DNA of 57,295 nucleotides from Chloroflexota bacterium (GTDB taxonomy: Bacteria; Chloroflexota; Anaerolineae; Promineifilales; Promineifilaceae): assembly GCA_024223125.1 (NCBI GenBank), contig JAAEOP010000439.1, forward strand, positions 1 through 57,295. The letters run 5' to 3'. The notes beneath the pieces were generated by a model that saw only the letters and a program-made list of their open reading frames with translations, did not search any database and had not been told where the DNA came from. Position numbers and translations under genes: made by a program. Below are positions 40,910-49,427 of the stretch, piece by piece. Positions within the stretch are counted from its first letter, which is position 1, and each line of letters opens with the position of its first letter.

Positions 40910-42541
40910 TCAAGGTGTGAAAAAGCGATAATAGTCACTGCCAGAGTAATTGGCGCATAGCGCTTGCCCGTTAACAATCTTGCTGAACCGTAATCGCTCA
41001 GGCGACGTTTCATTGCCGATGCGGAACACGTCTTTTCCGATAGATGTTAGGGGTTCTTCACCTTCAGTAGGCCAAATCAACCACACTGCCCCTTTGCGCA
41101 AGATCAACCGGAAATTGGTTTGCCAGGGGATGTGCGACCGGTAGTGGCCTGGATATGCATTCCATTCTGATGGATACTTGAATTCCTCAGCGCCGGTGTA
41201 TGAATCGTTAACGTACCAGTCCGCTCCCCAAAAAGCTTCAACCACATCGCCAGGTGAGTCATCAATAGTTTCGGTACGCCCAAATCTCAGCAAGAATCGG
41301 TCAAAGTCAGGATGATTCACGTAGAAACAATCGGTACCGCGTTTCTGAAGGGCAACCTGGTCACTCTGGTGATGCAGCAGCAATTGTTTGTCTTCCACGG
41401 AAAGGGTTAGGGTTTTATGATGACTGTGGTACGTTCCAGCGAAATCAGCCGCCTTCTCAACATAGGCAGGATCTGCTAACGAAAGGTCAACAGAGTCCAG
41501 GGATTGGCCAAGATACGACTTACGCCACAAGTCTATAACCGTCCAGGCAAGATTACGAATTTCTATAGATGGTTGTGTACTCAACAGTGTTACACCCAGG
41601 CCATTATCCACATCCATCAGGATAAAGGCTTCATACCCAGGCATACCGCCTCCGTGTCCAATATGCATCAAATTCTCCCCTTGATGAACTTCCAAGCCAC
41701 AGCCATAGGAAAAACCATACTCTGTTGCCAAGGGTTGGTGAATTAATAGACTGAAACTTGCATCTGAGAGAAGTTTTCCGTTGGGACCTTGTCCCCGGTT
41801 GAGCAGCATACGTCCGTACTTGGTTATATCCTCAGCCGTCGAAGCAATACAACAATCACCGGCATTTGTTTCAATCCACGGCGCTGGAACCAAAGGATGA
41901 CTGGAATGGTAAGGGCGGTCGTCATAAAGTGAACGATACCCCTTTGCCATACGAGGCCGCATAGCGTGAGTGAGCGTTGGTTCGCTACTTGTCATGCCCA
42001 GCACATCGAAAATGTTGGCCCAGATAACGGCCGCAAAGGGTTGTTTCATCACTTCTTCTAACACAAGACCTAGCGCCTGATAACCTGTGTCTGAATAATG
42101 GAAATGGGTACCCGGAGGCCACGCTGTTTCCGTCTCTCTCACAGCCCAAACTGCGCCACGGGTACCTGGAGATCTGTCGATGATTCCAATAATACCTGCC
42201 GAATGGGTGAGTAAGTGATGAACTGTGATTGGCGCGAATTCGGATTGCACTTGAAACCAGGGGAGATAGTCGGTGACTGGTGCGTACAAGTCTAGCAAGC
42301 CACATTCCGCCGCTCGTACCACCGCCACGGCGACAAACGATTTGGTGATGGAGCCAATCTCAAAAAGGGTATTAGACTTGACCGGGGTTTGGGTTTCCAA
42401 CTCGGAGACTCCATAGGTCGAAACACGGACACATTTTTCTCGATTAAACAAGGCTAGAGTCATCCCTGGCGTACCAGATGTCTCCATTCGCTGGTTAATA
42501 TATTGGTCGAGTCGATCAAAGGCTTTTTGAAAGTTGAACAT
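40910..42541 (-). CDS. Serine hydrolase, beta-lactamase class C-like
   Basis: A 543-residue protein of the beta-lactamase/esterase family. The S-x-x-K motif is FEIGSITKSFV (about residue 62), the tyrosine motif reads HYSDTGYQ (usually YSN), and the third is HIGHGGGMPGY (HGG variant). A C-terminal all-beta region of about 180 residues resembles the DUF3471-like extension. No signal peptide, so probably cytoplasmic; it may hydrolyse an amide or ester in the island pathway. ATG 42541 follows a sequence interrupted by a MITE; a TTG six bases upstream is in frame. Confidence 0.8.
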   Translation of the reverse strand: MFNFQKAFDRLDQYINQRMETSGTPGMTLALFNREKCVRVSTYGVSELETQTPVKSNTLFEIGSITKSFVAVAVVRAAECGLLDLYAPVTDYLPWFQVQSEFAPITVHHLLTHSAGIIGIIDRSPGTRGAVWAVRETETAWPPGTHFHYSDTGYQALGLVLEEVMKQPFAAVIWANIFDVLGMTSSEPTLTHAMRPRMAKGYRSLYDDRPYHSSHPLVPAPWIETNAGDCCIASTAEDITKYGRMLLNRGQGPNGKLLSDASFSLLIHQPLATEYGFSYGCGLEVHQGENLMHIGHGGGMPGYEAFILMDVDNGLGVTLLSTQPSIEIRNLAWTVIDLWRKSYLGQSLDSVDLSLADPAYVEKAADFAGTYHSHHKTLTLSVEDKQLLLHHQSDQVALQKRGTDCFYVNHPDFDRFLLRFGRTETIDDSPGDVVEAFWGADWYVNDSYTGAEEFKYPSEWNAYPGHYRSHIPWQTNFRLILRKGAVWLIWPTEGEEPLTSIGKDVFRIGNETSPERLRFSKIVNGQALCANYSGSDYYRFFTP

Positions 42542-42552
42542 GATCAAATATC

Positions 42553-42654
42553 ATTGTCGTTAACTTAAGACCTCGCAGGTTTCCAAAATGATCTATGCCC
42601 CTCTGAGGTTTTGCGTTAAAACCTGCGAGGTCTTCGCTTAAGTTAACACTTATG
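42553..42654. mobile_element. Palindromic MITE-like element between hydrolase genes, 11-bp direct repeats
   Basis: Inverted arms GTTAACTTAAGACCTCGCAG (from 42559) and the complement ending CTTAAGTTAAC (42647) enclose a 35-bp loop. The 11 bases GATCAAATATC occur on both sides (42542-42552 and 42655-42665). Without the insert the amidohydrolase stop TGA and the serine hydrolase ATG would be only 2 bases apart, so it seems to have split a coupled gene pair. Confidence 0.65.
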
Positions 42655-42656
42655 GA

Positions 42657-43511
42657 TCAAATATCTATCTTGAACACCTTTATCGTATTATCCCGCAGCA
42701 GTTTCCGTCTCGCTTCCGGTTTCATGCCCAACTCTTCCACGTCATCCAGGCAACGCTGGAAAGAGATGAGCGGGTAGTCAGTGGCCCACAACACTTTGTC
42801 CTGGCCCCAACCATTGGCAAATTTTTTGAATGAGTCCGGCCACCGTTTGGCCGGCCGCGCCGAGGTGTCAATGTAGATATTCGGATGCTTCCAGGCCAGG
42901 ATCATCATTTCTTCATGCCAGGGCTGACCCAGATGCGCACCAATGATGCGGAGTTCGGGGAAAGCCAGTGCCACTTCATCCAAATAAATCGGCCGCCCTG
43001 CTTCCGAAGGTAGCAGCGGCCCGGTGTGTCCCACTTGGATGGCTACGGGGATGTCATATTCGCAGCATTTGGCATAGATAGGCCAGTAAGCCCGCGCCGT
43101 TGGCGGTAGGCCAGTGATGCCATCCCCATAGGCATACGGTTCCAACCGCAGCGCGATCAGACCCAATTCCTCCACCATATACTTGATCTCGGCTAATACT
43201 TTCATCGGCTTGCCCCGCGGGTCCACCGTGCCGCAGCCAACAAATTTATCCGGATACTGCTTCACCCAACCGGCTACCATCTCGTTCGTTACCTGCACGT
43301 CTTCAAAAACAAAAGCCGACAGCACAGACATCTCTACGCCCGCATCTTCCATCTCCGCCAACATCGTCTCAATGTCCGAACCCTTCATGATTTTGGCGGG
43401 TGCGTTGTAACGATTAAACACATGCCGGAACGAATCGGGCCATGCCTGGGACGCTTCCGGCGTGATCAAAGTTGCCCAGGCGTCAATGGCTAGTATTTTG
43501 TTTTCATTCAT
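42657..43511 (-). CDS. Amidohydrolase family 2 (ACMSD-like TIM-barrel)
   Basis: A 284-residue amidohydrolase-2 protein. The family metal site starts with IDAWATLITP where D-x-H is usually found (His is not present), then IALRLEPYAYGD, IQVGHTGP, IIGAHLGQPWHEE and LWATDYPLISF with the late aspartate. The missing early His pair is unusual. Members decarboxylate or hydrolyse ring and side-chain substrates. Starts ATG 43511 with GAGAGAG-type leader. Downstream are the serine hydrolase and crotonase genes. Confidence 0.82.
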   Translation of the reverse strand: MNENKILAIDAWATLITPEASQAWPDSFRHVFNRYNAPAKIMKGSDIETMLAEMEDAGVEMSVLSAFVFEDVQVTNEMVAGWVKQYPDKFVGCGTVDPRGKPMKVLAEIKYMVEELGLIALRLEPYAYGDGITGLPPTARAYWPIYAKCCEYDIPVAIQVGHTGPLLPSEAGRPIYLDEVALAFPELRIIGAHLGQPWHEEMMILAWKHPNIYIDTSARPAKRWPDSFKKFANGWGQDKVLWATDYPLISFQRCLDDVEELGMKPEARRKLLRDNTIKVFKIDI

Positions 43512-43528
43512 GATTCTCTCTCCTGACG

Positions 43529-43569
43529 GTATACGTAGCGCGTATCGTCGCTACGTAATACGCACTACA
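43529..43569. repeat. Short inverted heptad-like repeat
   Basis: GTATACGTAGCGCGTATCGT is followed by CGCTACGTAATACGCACTAC, complementary in part. It lies between the amidohydrolase and acyl-CoA dehydrogenase genes and touches the latter's stop. Confidence 0.5.
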
Positions 43570-44710
43570 CACCAATCGCTTCCTTCGCAATAATCTCCCG
43601 CATAATCTCGCTGGTGCCGGCGCCAATGCCGAAGGCGGCCACGTCGCGGTAAAAGCGAGCCACCGGATATTCTTCCATGTAGCCGTATCCGCCGTGCAGT
43701 TGCAACACCGTCTCAGCTACCCGTTTGACCAGCTCGCAGGCGTACAATTTGGCCATGGAGATTTCCTTTTGCGCCGCGCCGGTGCGGTTGAGTCGGTCGC
43801 AGGCAAAGTAGGTCAACTGGCGGGCAGCTTCCATCTTGGTTAACATATCGGCTAGGCGATGCCGCCACACCTGATGCTGCAAAATTGGCTGGCCGAAGAC
43901 TTCTCGGGAATTACCGTATTCCAGTGCCATCTCCCACAAAACCTGCATAATACCATTAGCAAAGGAAGCCAGCACCAGCCGTTCACCCTGAAAAAGGTTC
44001 ATAACATAGCCGAAACCGCGTCCCGCTTCACCTACTAAGTTGTGTACCGGAACCCGACAGTCGTTGAAGAATAGTTCAGCAGTGTCTGAGGAGTGCGTTC
44101 CCATTTTCTTCAACGAACGGCCGACGCTAAATCCTTTTACATCAGTCGGTACTAGAATAATACTCATCCCGCGTGCGCCTTCACCTTCGGTGCGTGCTGC
44201 CAGCGTCACAAAATCGGCTCGTCCGCCGTTAGAGATAAATGTCTTGGAACCGTTGATGACGAAATCATTCCCATCCCGCCGCGCCGTTGTTTGCAATCCA
44301 GCCACGTTCGAGCCGTGGTTAGGCTCCGTGATGCCCAAGGCGGCAATCTTCTCGCCAGCGATAGCCGGTACCAGAAATTCTTGCTTTTGTTCTTCCGTGC
44401 CATGTTTACCAATCACCGAAGTTGCCATCTCGCTCTGCACCAGCAACCCTACTCCCAGACCCAGACTGTGGCAGCGTACAATTTCTTCACACAAAACGGC
44501 CGTGTACCAGTAATCCATCCCCTGACCGCCATACTCTTCAGGGAAGCGCAAGCCCAGGTAGCCCATCTTACCGAAGGTACGGAACAGTTCATTGGAGAAC
44601 ATGCCAGCTTCTTCCCATTCATCGGCAAACGGCCGTAACTCATTTTCCACAAACCGGCGCAACGTTTGGCGGAAAAACTCATGGTCCTCATTAAAATACA
44701 TACTACCCAT
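43565..44710 (-). CDS. Acyl-CoA dehydrogenase (LCAD/IVD-type base)
   Basis: A 381-residue dehydrogenase. ALGITEPNHGSNVAGLQTTA (substrate/FAD region) and INGSKTFISNGGRADFVTLA are typical; the C-terminus has FGIGAGTSEIMREIIAKE, so the MCAD-type Glu is Ala, while NSREVFGQPI carries the Glu used in isovaleryl- and long-chain-type enzymes. It therefore is probably active on branched or long acyl-CoA. ATG 44710 follows GGAGGAG; ATG 44701 is alternative. It overlaps the upstream thioesterase by 8 bases. Confidence 0.88.
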   Translation of the reverse strand: MGSMYFNEDHEFFRQTLRRFVENELRPFADEWEEAGMFSNELFRTFGKMGYLGLRFPEEYGGQGMDYWYTAVLCEEIVRCHSLGLGVGLLVQSEMATSVIGKHGTEEQKQEFLVPAIAGEKIAALGITEPNHGSNVAGLQTTARRDGNDFVINGSKTFISNGGRADFVTLAARTEGEGARGMSIILVPTDVKGFSVGRSLKKMGTHSSDTAELFFNDCRVPVHNLVGEAGRGFGYVMNLFQGERLVLASFANGIMQVLWEMALEYGNSREVFGQPILQHQVWRHRLADMLTKMEAARQLTYFACDRLNRTGAAQKEISMAKLYACELVKRVAETVLQLHGGYGYMEEYPVARFYRDVAAFGIGAGTSEIMREIIAKEAIGV

Positions 44711-45154
44711 CTCCACTCTCCTCCATCTTCAGATATTTCTCCAACAAACTTCGCACCTGGGGCGGAATCCGTTTCAACTGGCCCGTCTCTACATCAAAAC
44801 AGATGTGTACCGTTTCCCCCATAGCCAAAATTTCGCCACTGCCAGTCTGGCATACTTCATGGTAAAAGGTAGCCCGACGGCTTTTTACCTCACGCATCCA
44901 CGAATGCACCGTAATGATGTCGCCAAACTTGGCTGGAGAACGGTAACGCACGCGCAATTCAGGAACACACCCTCCGCCACCAACTGGTCGTAGTCAGCCT
45001 GATGCCGCCGTCGGTACTCGTGTCGCGCTTCCTCAAACCAGATAACGTAACTGGAATGGTGGGCGATTCCCAACGGGTCGCATTCGGAGTAACGCACCGG
45101 AAAAGTAACTTCTATGATGTTATCGACTGCGTATTCCGCGCTCATCTCAGCCAT
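44703..45154 (-). pseudogene. 4-hydroxybenzoyl-CoA-type thioesterase with frameshift
   Basis: From ATG 45154 the frame reads EVTFPVRYSECDPLGIAHHS, SYVIWFEEARHEYRRR, the catalytic helix of 4HBT enzymes (Asp in SECDPLG). Near 44958-44965 one base is missing: the frame should pass to ELRVRYRSPAKFGD, ITVHSWMREVKSRRATFYHE, which continues in the next frame to 44703. Restored length is about 150 residues, normal for YbgC/4HBT thioesterases. Could be a sequencing error; otherwise inactive. It sits between BKACE and the dehydrogenase. Confidence 0.75.
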
Positions 45155-45159
45155 GCCAA

Positions 45160-46035
45160 TCAATGCCCTCCATTGGCTCTCAATCTCAACATCTCCCGTG
45201 CCTCGTCCGGCGATGCCACTTCACGGCCGATTTCCCGTGCTAACTGAACCATCTTTTCTATCATTTGGGCATTGCTGTTGGCTAACTCTCCCTTCCTTAT
45301 ATATACATTGTCCTCCAGCCCCGTGCGCACATGCCCCCCCATCGCCATCGTCATCGCCGCCAGACGGAAATGCGTCCGGCCGCCAATGGCCGTGACCAGC
45401 CAATGGGCGTTGGACGGCAAATTGTCAACTAGATGCAACAGGTTTTTGGGAGTTGCGGCCGTTACCTGCCCCGGAATCCCCATCACAAAATTCAGCCACA
45501 ACGGCTCGGACAGCCAGCCCTGTTGGCGCAAAATGGCTACATTATTCAACATCGCCGCACCATAAACTTCTAGTTCTGGCTTCACCCCATTGTCTAGCAT
45601 CGTGCGGGCAATTGTCTCCATATCAGCGTAAGAAATAGGCATCGTAAAATCGCGCAGCCACCGTTGCCCTTCGGGATCATATTTGCCTACCATGGCTACC
45701 CCTACGCTAAAAGAGGCGATTTCCGGCTTTAGTTCAGGCACAACGGCAATCCGTTCGGTCAATGGCAGCCCGGCAATGGCCCCGCCTGTTGTCAGGTTGA
45801 TGACCGCATCACAATTGGCGGTGCGAATGCCTTCTACAATTTGGCGAAACACGGCCGTGTCCGAAGTAGCCTTACCCTGTTTATCACGAGCATGAATGTG
45901 GATAACGGCCGCTCCTGCCCGCCAACATTCAATCGCCTGCATAATGATTTCATTCGGTTGTTCCGGCAAATTTGGATTGGCTTCTTTGCCCTGTTGCGCC
46001 CCAGTGAGCGCGGCTGTGAGAATTAGTTTGGTCAT
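45160..46035 (-). CDS. Beta-keto acid cleavage enzyme (BKACE/DUF849)
   Basis: A 291-residue BKACE protein. The metal and substrate sites are visible in AAVIHIHARDKQGKATSD and AIGGRTHFRLAAMTMAMGGH followed by VRTGLEDNVYI. Members cleave a beta-keto acid with acetyl-CoA to give acetoacetate (or acetoacetyl group) and a new CoA ester, as in 3-keto-5-aminohexanoate cleavage. It overlaps the crotonase gene upstream (TAATG) and is 5 bases from the thioesterase. The substrate of this branch is not known. Confidence 0.9.
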   Translation of the reverse strand: MTKLILTAALTGAQQGKEANPNLPEQPNEIIMQAIECWRAGAAVIHIHARDKQGKATSDTAVFRQIVEGIRTANCDAVINLTTGGAIAGLPLTERIAVVPELKPEIASFSVGVAMVGKYDPEGQRWLRDFTMPISYADMETIARTMLDNGVKPELEVYGAAMLNNVAILRQQGWLSEPLWLNFVMGIPGQVTAATPKNLLHLVDNLPSNAHWLVTAIGGRTHFRLAAMTMAMGGHVRTGLEDNVYIRKGELANSNAQMIEKMVQLAREIGREVASPDEAREMLRLRANGGH

Positions 46036-46814
46036 TATTTTCCCTTAAATTCAGCCTCCCGTTTCTCTAAGAAGGAAGCCATTCCTTCCTTTTGATCCCG
46101 TGTGACCCAGTTCAGTCCCACCGTATTGATGGAAAAATCAATGGCCGTCTCTAAATCGGCCGTCATCCATTTGTGAATGATGTCCTTTTGCGCCGCCAGC
46201 GCGTAAGGGCTGAAAGCGGCAATTTCTTCGGCCCAGCAATTTACCTCGGTCGCCAGCTCTTCTGCAGGCACAACGGCATTAATGAGGCCGCGCCGTTCCG
46301 CTTTGGCCGCGTTCCAATTACGGCCAGTGTAAGCCAGCTCGCGCGTATTCATAATGCCAATGGCCTGGGGCAGGATGGCCGCCTCGACGATGGCCGGAAT
46401 GCCCCGCTTGATATTGGGCAGTCCAAATTGAGAACGGTCGGAGGCGATGAGCAGATCGCAGGAAATAGCCAGTTCCAGTCCCGCCCCCAGGCACAATCCG
46501 TCAATCTGCACAATGATCGGTTTTTCAAAGGTGCGTAGGGCGCTAAAGGTCTTGTGTAACGCCTGGCCAATTCCCCGCGCCCCCCACGCATCCAGGTCTT
46601 TCACGTAGGCCACGTCAATCCCAGCGCTGAAGGCACGGTCAGAAGCTGAATCAATAACCACTATTCGCACATCCCGATTGGCTGCAATTTCGTCCAGCGC
46701 AGCCCGAATCTCAGCCAGCATCATGCCGTTGATGGCATTAAGGATTTTAGGCCGGTTGAGCGTGATGCGGACAATGGCTTCGTCTTGTTGTTGAATAATC
46801 GTTGTAAATGTCAT
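46035..46814 (-). CDS. Enoyl-CoA hydratase/isomerase (crotonase)
   Basis: A 259-residue crotonase: VRITLNRPKILNAINGMML, DSASDRAFSAGIDVAYV (oxyanion loop one), VQIDGLCLGAGLELAISCDL (loop two), FGLPNIKRGIPAIVEAAIL where the usual Glu pair is replaced. First gene of the minus-strand half of the divergent cluster; a palindromic operator lies 24 bases upstream of its ATG. Coupled to BKACE by a TAATG overlap. Confidence 0.88.
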   Translation of the reverse strand: MTFTTIIQQQDEAIVRITLNRPKILNAINGMMLAEIRAALDEIAANRDVRIVVIDSASDRAFSAGIDVAYVKDLDAWGARGIGQALHKTFSALRTFEKPIIVQIDGLCLGAGLELAISCDLLIASDRSQFGLPNIKRGIPAIVEAAILPQAIGIMNTRELAYTGRNWNAAKAERRGLINAVVPAEELATEVNCWAEEIAAFSPYALAAQKDIIHKWMTADLETAIDFSINTVGLNWVTRDQKEGMASFLEKREAEFKGK

Positions 46815-46837
46815 TTTGCACTTGCCGGAGGATTAAA

Positions 46838-46872
46838 AATGAATTATATTCATATTATGAGTATAATTCATT
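46838..46872. promoter_or_regulatory. Inverted repeat operator in divergent promoter
   Basis: AATGAATTATA (46838-46848) and TATAATTCATT (46862-46872) are perfect 11-bp inverted arms separated by 13 bases. It is the only such symmetric site between the divergent crotonase and thiolase-like genes, and its TGAATnnnATTCA-like end words recall TetR operators. It could control both halves of the island. Confidence 0.65.
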
Positions 46873-46900
46873 ATCTGGCAACGTCAAGTTAGGTGAAGGA

Positions 46901-47803
46901 ATGGAACCAGTAGCTATTCTAGGCGTCGGCCGCACAGATTATGCCCCCAAACCCGACATCACCATCCCAGAGATGGTGTATCACGCCGTTCAGGCGGCTC
47001 TGGCTGACGCAGTATTGGCGATTACGCAGATTGATGCCATTGTCACCGCTTCGGTGGATTTATATGATGGTCTGACTGCCTCCAATCTGGCGGTGACGGA
47101 AGTGGTAGGCGCAGTGATGAAGCCGGAGTCGCGTGTGGCCGGCGATGGCCTGCTGGCTGCCTGTCAGGGGGCGATGGCGATTCTGGCGGGGGCTTATGAA
47201 ACTGTTCTGGTTGTGGCTCATTGCAAAGCCTCGATGGGGGATCTTCGGCAGATTAGTCAGTGGACATTTGACCCGATTTACCAACAACCCCTCGGTCTGG
47301 ATGATTTTTCGGCGGCGGCTTTGCAAACGGCCGTTCTTGACTCCCCCATCCCTCCAATTTCGACTCCCTCCGTCGACGGCGCAGCCGCAATGATCCTGTC
47401 TTCAACTTCTGCCCCAGTCACCATCCAGGGAATGGGTTGGGCGCTGGACGAGCATTATCTGGGTGACCGGGATTTGAGCGACTCTCCGGCGCTGCGGGTG
47501 GCCGCTCACAGCGCATTGGCTATGGCGGGGATTACCGACCCTGCCCGCGAACTCTCCATCGTTGAACTTTCTGATCATTTTGAGTACCAGCACGGATTGT
47601 GGACGGCCGTTCTCGAACTCAACAACTTTAGCAACATCAATCCCTCCGGCGGACTGACAAATGGCGTTCCCCCCTTCGTTGCTGGCCTTGATCGATTAAT
47701 TGAGGTCGTGCTGCACCTGCGACAGGAAGCGGGCACAGGATTGGCGCACGGCTGCTGGGGGCCAGCCGGACAAGGGCAGGCAGTCATGGTGGTAGGACGA
47801 TGA
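46901..47803 (+). CDS. Thiolase-fold protein without catalytic Cys/His (SCP-x/Ltp2-like)
   Basis: A 300-residue thiolase-fold protein, shorter than a normal thiolase (380-400). It starts MEPVAILGVGRTDYA. Aligning on LAGAYETVLVVA, the position of the nucleophilic Cys holds Ala or Gly (VAGDGLLAAC), and the GHPxGATG His block is replaced by GGLTNGVPPFVAG. Without these residues it cannot be a normal thiolase; Ltp2-type aldolases also work without the Cys and pair with DUF35 proteins. ATG 46901 follows AGGTGAAGGA. It overlaps the next gene by 4 bases. Confidence 0.78.
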   Translation: MEPVAILGVGRTDYAPKPDITIPEMVYHAVQAALADAVLAITQIDAIVTASVDLYDGLTASNLAVTEVVGAVMKPESRVAGDGLLAACQGAMAILAGAYETVLVVAHCKASMGDLRQISQWTFDPIYQQPLGLDDFSAAALQTAVLDSPIPPISTPSVDGAAAMILSSTSAPVTIQGMGWALDEHYLGDRDLSDSPALRVAAHSALAMAGITDPARELSIVELSDHFEYQHGLWTAVLELNNFSNINPSGGLTNGVPPFVAGLDRLIEVVLHLRQEAGTGLAHGCWGPAGQGQAVMVVGR

Positions 47804-48954
47804 GACGGGCAGCAGTGATTGGTACCGGGCAAACTAGACACGCGAAGGCTCGCAACGATGTAAATCAGGCCGAACTACTGCACGAAGCGGCCGTTCGCGC
47901 CCTGGTTGATGCTAATCTTACTTTCAATGATGTGGATGCCATCGTCCTGGCCAATATGGAACTATTTGAAGGACGCGCCCTGCCAGAAATGTGGGTGGGT
48001 GAAGCTGTCGGTGGCTATGGTAAGCCAGTGATGAAAATTGCTACCGGCGGCACGTCAGGTACATCGGGCTGCATTGCCGGTTATCATCAGGTGGCTTCTG
48101 GGTTGTTCGATATTGTACTCGTTGCAGGCTGGGAAAAGCATTCTGAGGGAGCGACGCAGACGGGGATGGCTTTGGTTGACCCGCTGTGGGATCGCAACGT
48201 CGCTTCCGGCGCGCTGGGCAACTTCGCCCTCTCCATTTCGCAATACATGATTGAGCGCGGCGTGACACCAGAACAGGCGGCCAAAGTAGCGGTGAAGGCA
48301 CGGCGTAACGCAGCCAACAACCCCTGCGCTCACCTGCAAAAAGCTGATCTGACAGTGGAAAAAGTATTGGCCTCGCGCATGTTGGCCGACCCAGTACGTC
48401 TCTTTGACATGTGTCCCCAATCGGATGGAGCAGCAGCGGTTGTGTACGCGGCTGAAAGTCAAGCCGAACAGCTTTGTTCACGGCCAGCATGGGTGCGAGC
48501 TACGGCCACCCGCCACGATCAACCTTATCTTGGCGACCATGACCGACGATTGGTGACGATGCGCACATTGCGCGGGGCAGCGCGGGAAGCATATGCCAAA
48601 GCAGGTATCACCAACCCGCTCCAGCAATTTGACGTGGCCGAAATTTATGAGCCGGTGACATATGCCGAACTGGCCTGGTACGAGGCGTTGGATTTTTGTC
48701 CAGAAGGAGAATCTGGCCGTCTGATTGACGAGGGCGTAACGCAAATGGATGGCATCTTGCCTGTCAATCCATCCGGCGGCGTTCTTTCAGCCAATCCGGT
48801 TGGGGCTTCTGGTGTTATTCGGGTCGCCGAAGCGGCCATGCAGGTGATGGGTCGCGCTGGAGCGCACCAGGTTCCAGATGTAAACCTAGCGTTAGCAACA
48901 GGGTACGGCGTTTATACCTGGAGCGATGTGATTATTTTAAGTGCAAGCCGATGA
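47800..48954 (+). CDS. Second thiolase-fold protein, catalytic Cys/His absent
   Basis: A 384-residue thiolase-fold protein. MRRAAVIGTGQTRHAKARND begins the fold. Aligned on QVASGLFDIVLVAG, the nucleophile position holds Gly in ATGGTSGTSGC, and the C-terminal GGVLSANPVGASG has Asn in place of the His of GHPxGATG. It is closest in pattern to SCP-x/lipid-transfer aldolases that act with DUF35. Translationally coupled to the shorter partner (ATGA) and to the following DUF35 gene (ATGA). A two-chain thiolase-like complex is likely. Confidence 0.8.
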   Translation: MRRAAVIGTGQTRHAKARNDVNQAELLHEAAVRALVDANLTFNDVDAIVLANMELFEGRALPEMWVGEAVGGYGKPVMKIATGGTSGTSGCIAGYHQVASGLFDIVLVAGWEKHSEGATQTGMALVDPLWDRNVASGALGNFALSISQYMIERGVTPEQAAKVAVKARRNAANNPCAHLQKADLTVEKVLASRMLADPVRLFDMCPQSDGAAAVVYAAESQAEQLCSRPAWVRATATRHDQPYLGDHDRRLVTMRTLRGAAREAYAKAGITNPLQQFDVAEIYEPVTYAELAWYEALDFCPEGESGRLIDEGVTQMDGILPVNPSGGVLSANPVGASGVIRVAEAAMQVMGRAGAHQVPDVNLALATGYGVYTWSDVIILSASR

Positions 48955-49412
48955 GCGAATTATTAACTACTTCCCACACCATGTCCCTTTCGTGGCGCTA
49001 TGGCACAAGCTGGTACTTTGCAGAATTTATCCGTACTTTGCGGGATGAAGGACAAATTCGGGGTTTGCGCTGTCCCGATTGCGGCCGTGTTTATCTGCCG
49101 CCGCGCCCGGTGTGTGGCAATTGCCATGTGGAGATGACCGAGTGGGTGGCGGTTAAGGATTCGGGGAAGGTAGTGGCGTTTACGGCCGTTCACATCCCCA
49201 TCCTCGATCCTACCAGCGGCCAGCCACGCCCTACGCCCTACGGTATGGCCCTCATTCAACTTGACGGCGCCGACACGACCATTAACCACTTTCTGGCTGA
49301 AAACGATCTGGAAAAACTTCATTTGGGAATGCGGGTAACGGCCGTTTGGCGCGAAGAGCGAGCAGGGACATTGGCCGACATCATCCACTTTTCTGTAATC
49401 GGTGGGCAGTAA
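48951..49412 (+). CDS. DUF35 / Zn-ribbon OB-fold protein A
   Basis: A 153-residue DUF35 protein: N-terminal helix, rubredoxin-like zinc ribbon LRCPDCGRVYLPPRPVCGNC (about residues 38-57), and an OB-fold (GKVVAFTAVHIP, GMALIQLDGADT, LGMRVTAVWREE). DUF35 proteins bind thiolase-like enzymes and feed acyl-CoA substrates (ChsH2-Ltp2, BbsAB). ATGA overlap with the thiolase-like gene supports a complex. Confidence 0.87.
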   Translation: MSELLTTSHTMSLSWRYGTSWYFAEFIRTLRDEGQIRGLRCPDCGRVYLPPRPVCGNCHVEMTEWVAVKDSGKVVAFTAVHIPILDPTSGQPRPTPYGMALIQLDGADTTINHFLAENDLEKLHLGMRVTAVWREERAGTLADIIHFSVIGGQ

Positions 49413-49427
49413 ACAGGTCGATTTATT

